NCBI GenBank assembly: GCA_026645735.1 | Contig: JAPKMT010000025.1 | Location: 1 to 45,585, forward strand | Reading direction: 5' to 3' | DNA: 45,585 nucleotides | DNA from: Flexilinea sp. | GTDB taxonomy: Bacteria > Chloroflexota > Anaerolineae > Anaerolineales > Anaerolineaceae | Shown: in pieces, positions 42,237-45,585 of the stretch | Numbering within the stretch: the stretch's first letter is position 1 | Layout of the letters: every line of letters begins with the position of its first letter | Position numbers and translations under genes: made by a program | Notes under the pieces: model-generated | The model's database searches: none | What the model was told of the DNA's origin: nothing | Seen by the model: only the letters and a program-made list of their open reading frames with translations

Positions 42237-45200
42237 ATGGACCGGGGTGTTTTATTGGCTTTATTTAATAATGCCGCCTTATTACTGGTTTTGTCCGTTG
42301 TCTTTGAAGTTACCTATTTTCTGCCCTCCCGCTATCACCGTTTACAGCCGGTTTTCAGCGGTATCTTGATCGCTCTGATATGCAGCGCTGTTATGAGCAT
42401 GCCTCTGAAACTTCAGTCAGGAATCATATTCGATACCCGTTCGATTCTTATCAGTGTGACGGCTCTGATTTTTGGCGTGATCCCAACAGTAATCACGGTA
42501 CTTGTGGCTGTCATTTTTCGACTGTTTGTCGGTGGGATTGGTACATTGACCGGAATCTCTGTCATATTATCCAGTGCTTTGATTGGTTTGGCATGGCGGC
42601 GTTGGCTGTATTCGAAATCAATAAAACGGCAGTGGTTGAATATATTTGCGATGAGTGTGTGTGTCCATATTACAATGCTCGCCTGTATGTTTTTGCTCCC
42701 CGAATCGGACAAATTTCATGTTATTCGCGCAATTTCTATTCCGGTGATGTTGGTTTATCCAATAGCAACTGTTCTCCTCTGTCTGCTTCTGGCCCGGCAA
42801 CAGACACTGAAACGAACGCAAGACCAATTAAAGCAATCTGAGGAAAGATTCAAAATGTTATTCGACAAAGCGCCGCTTGGATACCAATCGTTGGATTTTA
42901 ATGGTAATTTTATTGATGTTAACCAGCAATGGTGTGCTTTACTCGGATATACACAAGATGAGGTTATCGGAAAATGGTTCGGAGATTTTCTTTCACCTGA
43001 GAACAGAAAGGTCTTTCTGCAGCGATTTCCATTATTCAAAGAGCAAGGATTTATCCATAGTGAATTTGAGGTGCTTCATAAGAGCGGTAGGTCTTTGTTT
43101 ATTTCATTTGAAGGAAAAATTGGATATGATTTTGATGGTGCATTTTTGCAAACGCACTGTATTTTGCAGGATATTACCTCTCAAAAAGCTGCAGAAACAG
43201 CCCTGGCAGAAAGTGAAAAAAAGTATCGCAATATTGCTGAAAACATGTCGGATGTTGTCTGGCAAACAGACATGAATTTGAAAACGACCTATGTCAGTCC
43301 ATCGGTGGAAAAACTCCTGGGAGAATCCCCCGAAAAACATTTAGAACGAACACTGGAAGAAAAATTCCCGGAACAAACACAAAATAAACTACGGTCCTTA
43401 TTTTTCGAAGAGATAGAAAAAGAAAAAGACCCGAATATTAATAAAAATCGATCTCGAACAATTGAAGTCGAACATTATAAAGCAGACGGTTCTGTTATCT
43501 GGATCGAGATGAATATTTCAATCATGCGCGATATGGAGGGAAATGCGATCGGATTCCTGGGCGTCACCCGTGATATCATGCAACGGAAGCTGGCCGAGCA
43601 AGCACTGCGGGAAAGTGAACGCAGCAAATCGGTTTTGCTTTCCAACCTTCCTGGTATGGCGTATAGATGCAATCATGATCGGGAAAGAACGATGCAATTT
43701 GTTTCTGCCGGTAGTATCAAATTAACTGGCTATCCTCCAGAAAGTCTGATCCATAATAGAGACCGATCCTTTAAAGAATTGATTTCACCAGAATATCGTG
43801 ATTCTCTTTGGAAAGCGTGGGAACAAGCGCTATCCCAGCGATTACCGTTTAAATACGAATATGAAATTAAAACAAGCGAGGGAGAGCGGAAATGGGTTCT
43901 GGAGATGGGAGAGGGGATATATGATGAAAATGAAAATGTTGAAGCATTGGAAGGAATCATCATTGATATCTCAGCTCGAAAAGAGCTGGAAAGCAGGCTT
44001 AAATATATCAACGAACACGACTCCTGGACGGGTCTTTATAATATCATCCATTTTCGAAATGTCCTTAATAGCGAAGGAGGCTTTCAGACAACCGGGAAAA
44101 GCGCTGTTATCGGCATCGATCTGAGCGAAATAAATCTGGTAAGCAGAAATTATGGTTTTAACTACAGCTATGAATTGATAAAAAAAGTCGCCAACGAGTT
44201 AAAAACTCTTCGCAGCGATGACCGTGAATTATTCCATATATATGAAAATCGATTTGCTTTCTACATAAAAGCATACAAAGATCAGAGAGAATTGATGGCA
44301 TTCTGCGAAGTTGTTTCTTATAAATTGGGATCTTTGCTCACTTCTGAAAGAATCAGTGGAGGAATCGGGATTGTTGAGATTAATGAAAACAATGAAAGCA
44401 ATAAAAACAATGACCGTGATATTGACCGGATTATAAGAAATCTGATGCTGGCATCGGAAAAAGCAGGCAGTAATATGAGCAGAGACTTTGATTACTGTTT
44501 TTATGGTTCCGAAATGGAAGATCAGGTAAAGCGGGAACAAGAAATTGAGGTAGAACTTTCTCATATTGCAGCACAGGAAAATACCGACCGATTCTTTCTG
44601 CAATTTCAACCGATTTTGGATATCAAGACAAATAAAATAGGTAGTTTTGAAGCTTTAGCCAGATTAAACAGTGTTTCCTATGGATGTGTATCACCGTTGG
44701 AATTTATTCCGATAGCTGAAAAAACAAAACTCATAATTCCATTAGGTCATCAGATCATCATTCAAGCGTTTCGCTTTTTGAAGATGTTAAAAGAGCATGG
44801 ATACGACGCGATAACCATATCGATCAATATTTCAATCATTCAATTGATGAGAAAAGATTTTGTAAAGAACCTGATTGCAGTGATCGAAGATATGCACATC
44901 AATCCAACGGATGTCGGAATTGAAGTTACGGAGTCTATTTTTGCTTCGAATTTCCAGGAAATAAACAAAATTCTCGGTGAACTAAAAGAATTTGGTATCC
45001 AGATTGCTATTGATGACTTCGGAACGGGGTATTCCTCGCTTTCTCGGGAACGGGAATTGAATGTCAATAGCCTAAAAATTGATCAATCCTTTATCAGAAA
45101 GCTTTTGTTGCTGAAAGTTGAGGAGGCAATCAGTGGAGACATTATATCCATAGCGCATAAGCTGGGACACAGTGCTATTGCCGAAGGTGTTGAGGATGAA

Positions 45201-45317
45201 CGACAGCTACAGTACTTAAAAAATCACGATTGCGACTATGTTCAGGGATATCTGATCGGTAAACCGCTTGATAAAGAAACTGCACTGGATTTTCTTAAAA
45301 AACAAATATCTGACTAA
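42237..45317 (+). CDS. Membrane 5TM-PAS-GGDEF(degenerate)-EAL c-di-GMP phosphodiesterase
   Basis: 1026 residues with GAGAGGAGCAG before the ATG. The N-terminus (about 1-190) has five to six helices of the 5TMR-LYT sensor type. Three PAS domains follow (about 200-320, 330-455, 465-585), two with PAC-like ends. A GGDEF-like domain (about 590-760) lacks the signature: FHIYENRFAFYIKA occupies its place. The EAL domain (about 775-1020) is complete: FEALAR, SINIS, GIEVTES, IDDFGTGYSSL, LKIDQSF, AEGVEDE and DYVQGY. It should hydrolyse c-di-GMP in response to membrane or PAS signals, with the dead GGDEF as a possible GTP sensor. It pairs with the upstream cyclase. Confidence 0.94.
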   Translation: MDRGVLLALFNNAALLLVLSVVFEVTYFLPSRYHRLQPVFSGILIALICSAVMSMPLKLQSGIIFDTRSILISVTALIFGVIPTVITVLVAVIFRLFVGGIGTLTGISVILSSALIGLAWRRWLYSKSIKRQWLNIFAMSVCVHITMLACMFLLPESDKFHVIRAISIPVMLVYPIATVLLCLLLARQQTLKRTQDQLKQSEERFKMLFDKAPLGYQSLDFNGNFIDVNQQWCALLGYTQDEVIGKWFGDFLSPENRKVFLQRFPLFKEQGFIHSEFEVLHKSGRSLFISFEGKIGYDFDGAFLQTHCILQDITSQKAAETALAESEKKYRNIAENMSDVVWQTDMNLKTTYVSPSVEKLLGESPEKHLERTLEEKFPEQTQNKLRSLFFEEIEKEKDPNINKNRSRTIEVEHYKADGSVIWIEMNISIMRDMEGNAIGFLGVTRDIMQRKLAEQALRESERSKSVLLSNLPGMAYRCNHDRERTMQFVSAGSIKLTGYPPESLIHNRDRSFKELISPEYRDSLWKAWEQALSQRLPFKYEYEIKTSEGERKWVLEMGEGIYDENENVEALEGIIIDISARKELESRLKYINEHDSWTGLYNIIHFRNVLNSEGGFQTTGKSAVIGIDLSEINLVSRNYGFNYSYELIKKVANELKTLRSDDRELFHIYENRFAFYIKAYKDQRELMAFCEVVSYKLGSLLTSERISGGIGIVEINENNESNKNNDRDIDRIIRNLMLASEKAGSNMSRDFDYCFYGSEMEDQVKREQEIEVELSHIAAQENTDRFFLQFQPILDIKTNKIGSFEALARLNSVSYGCVSPLEFIPIAEKTKLIIPLGHQIIIQAFRFLKMLKEHGYDAITISINISIIQLMRKDFVKNLIAVIEDMHINPTDVGIEVTESIFASNFQEINKILGELKEFGIQIAIDDFGTGYSSLSRERELNVNSLKIDQSFIRKLLLLKVEEAISGDIISIAHKLGHSAIAEGVEDERQLQYLKNHDCDYVQGYLIGKPLDKETALDFLKKQISD

Positions 45318-45515
45318 AGTAAGTTAGTGATCACATAAATGTTTTTATAACCAATTCAGGCAGTCTTAGATTTGATAAAGCAGCTGGTCACGGGAACTGG
45401 TCACAGGGTAATGATTTTTTTTTTACGCCTTGACCGTTGATTTGGATTCTGATAAACTGCTTTCTGTTTGCGTCGGATACAGGAAAACGGGGCATTTCTT
45501 AACAATCTTGTCAAG

Positions 45516-45559
45516 GCAATTTAGAAATGTCCTAATCACAGCAATTTAGAAATGTCCTA
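45516..45559. repeat. Direct repeat pair at window end
   Basis: The 19-base sequence GCAATTTAGAAATGTCCTA occurs at 45516-45534 and 45541-45559, with a 25-base period. A run of such repeats is typical of the terminus of some insertion sequences, so an element may begin just outside the window. I cannot identify it. Confidence 0.6.
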
Positions 45560-45585
45560 TTGTGTTGTAAATTGAAAAAGTAAAT

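Overview
The window looks like a low-GC, chromosomal stretch of an anaerobic Chloroflexota bacterium, most likely class Anaerolineae. This is an inference from content: NBR1-type Ig-like secreted proteins, CAP plus LysM proteins with a Pro/Thr-rich stalk and C-terminal membrane anchor, sortases, LysM proteins and a LiaF-like envelope protein. I could run no database search. No rRNA, tRNA or CRISPR array was recognised.

Layout. 346-2229: a secreted Cys-rich repeat protein ending in a sortase domain, split by an in-frame TGA. 2744-5653: LysM protein, sugar epimerase and glycosyltransferase in one run. 5737-6768 (minus): tRNA-editing YbaK/ProX protein and a phosphoribosyltransferase-like protein. 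7197-10609: two paralogous membrane proteins, then frr, uppS and cdsA. 10590-16307 (minus): LiaF-like protein, two CAP-LysM anchored proteins, and a histidine kinase/response regulator pair. 16656-17180 (minus): small secreted protein. 17388-18693: a complete IS256-family element with a probable 8-bp target duplication. 18926-25590: lexA with a self-controlling SOS promoter, glycosyltransferase, epimerase, small membrane protein, SlyD-like isomerase, class V aminotransferase and a CrtI-like desaturase. 25617-29277 (minus): an aminotransferase homologue lacking the PLP lysine, a small membrane protein, a sortase and a GtrA-type membrane protein. 29620-37186: FAD oxidoreductase, dnaA, two NBR1-Ig secreted proteins and an MBL-fold protein. 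37536-40329: DnaJ-type chaperone and RNase J. 40807-45317: a PAS-GGDEF cyclase and a membrane PAS-GGDEF-EAL protein, i.e. c-di-GMP turnover.

The most striking non-coding feature is a family of palindromic intergenic repeats, about 121-131 bp when complete, with roughly fifteen intact, deleted or decayed copies. Each has terminal inverted repeats close to CAGCAATTCGAAATAT and a central hairpin of 21-25 bp arms capped by a three-base loop, most often GAA/TTC. Arm sequences differ strongly between copies, yet the two arms within one copy stay complementary. Structure rather than sequence therefore appears to be kept. The cap orientation is independent of the element's asymmetric flanks, and several copies have lost the hairpin precisely. 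This is the best candidate for an undescribed system here: a MITE/REPIN-like element or a structured nucleic acid element.

A second shared signal is an (A/G)G-N10-GC box containing ACTTGCAC upstream of three secreted-protein genes (near 269, 33300 and 34297), which suggests a common -24/-12-like regulon for surface proteins.
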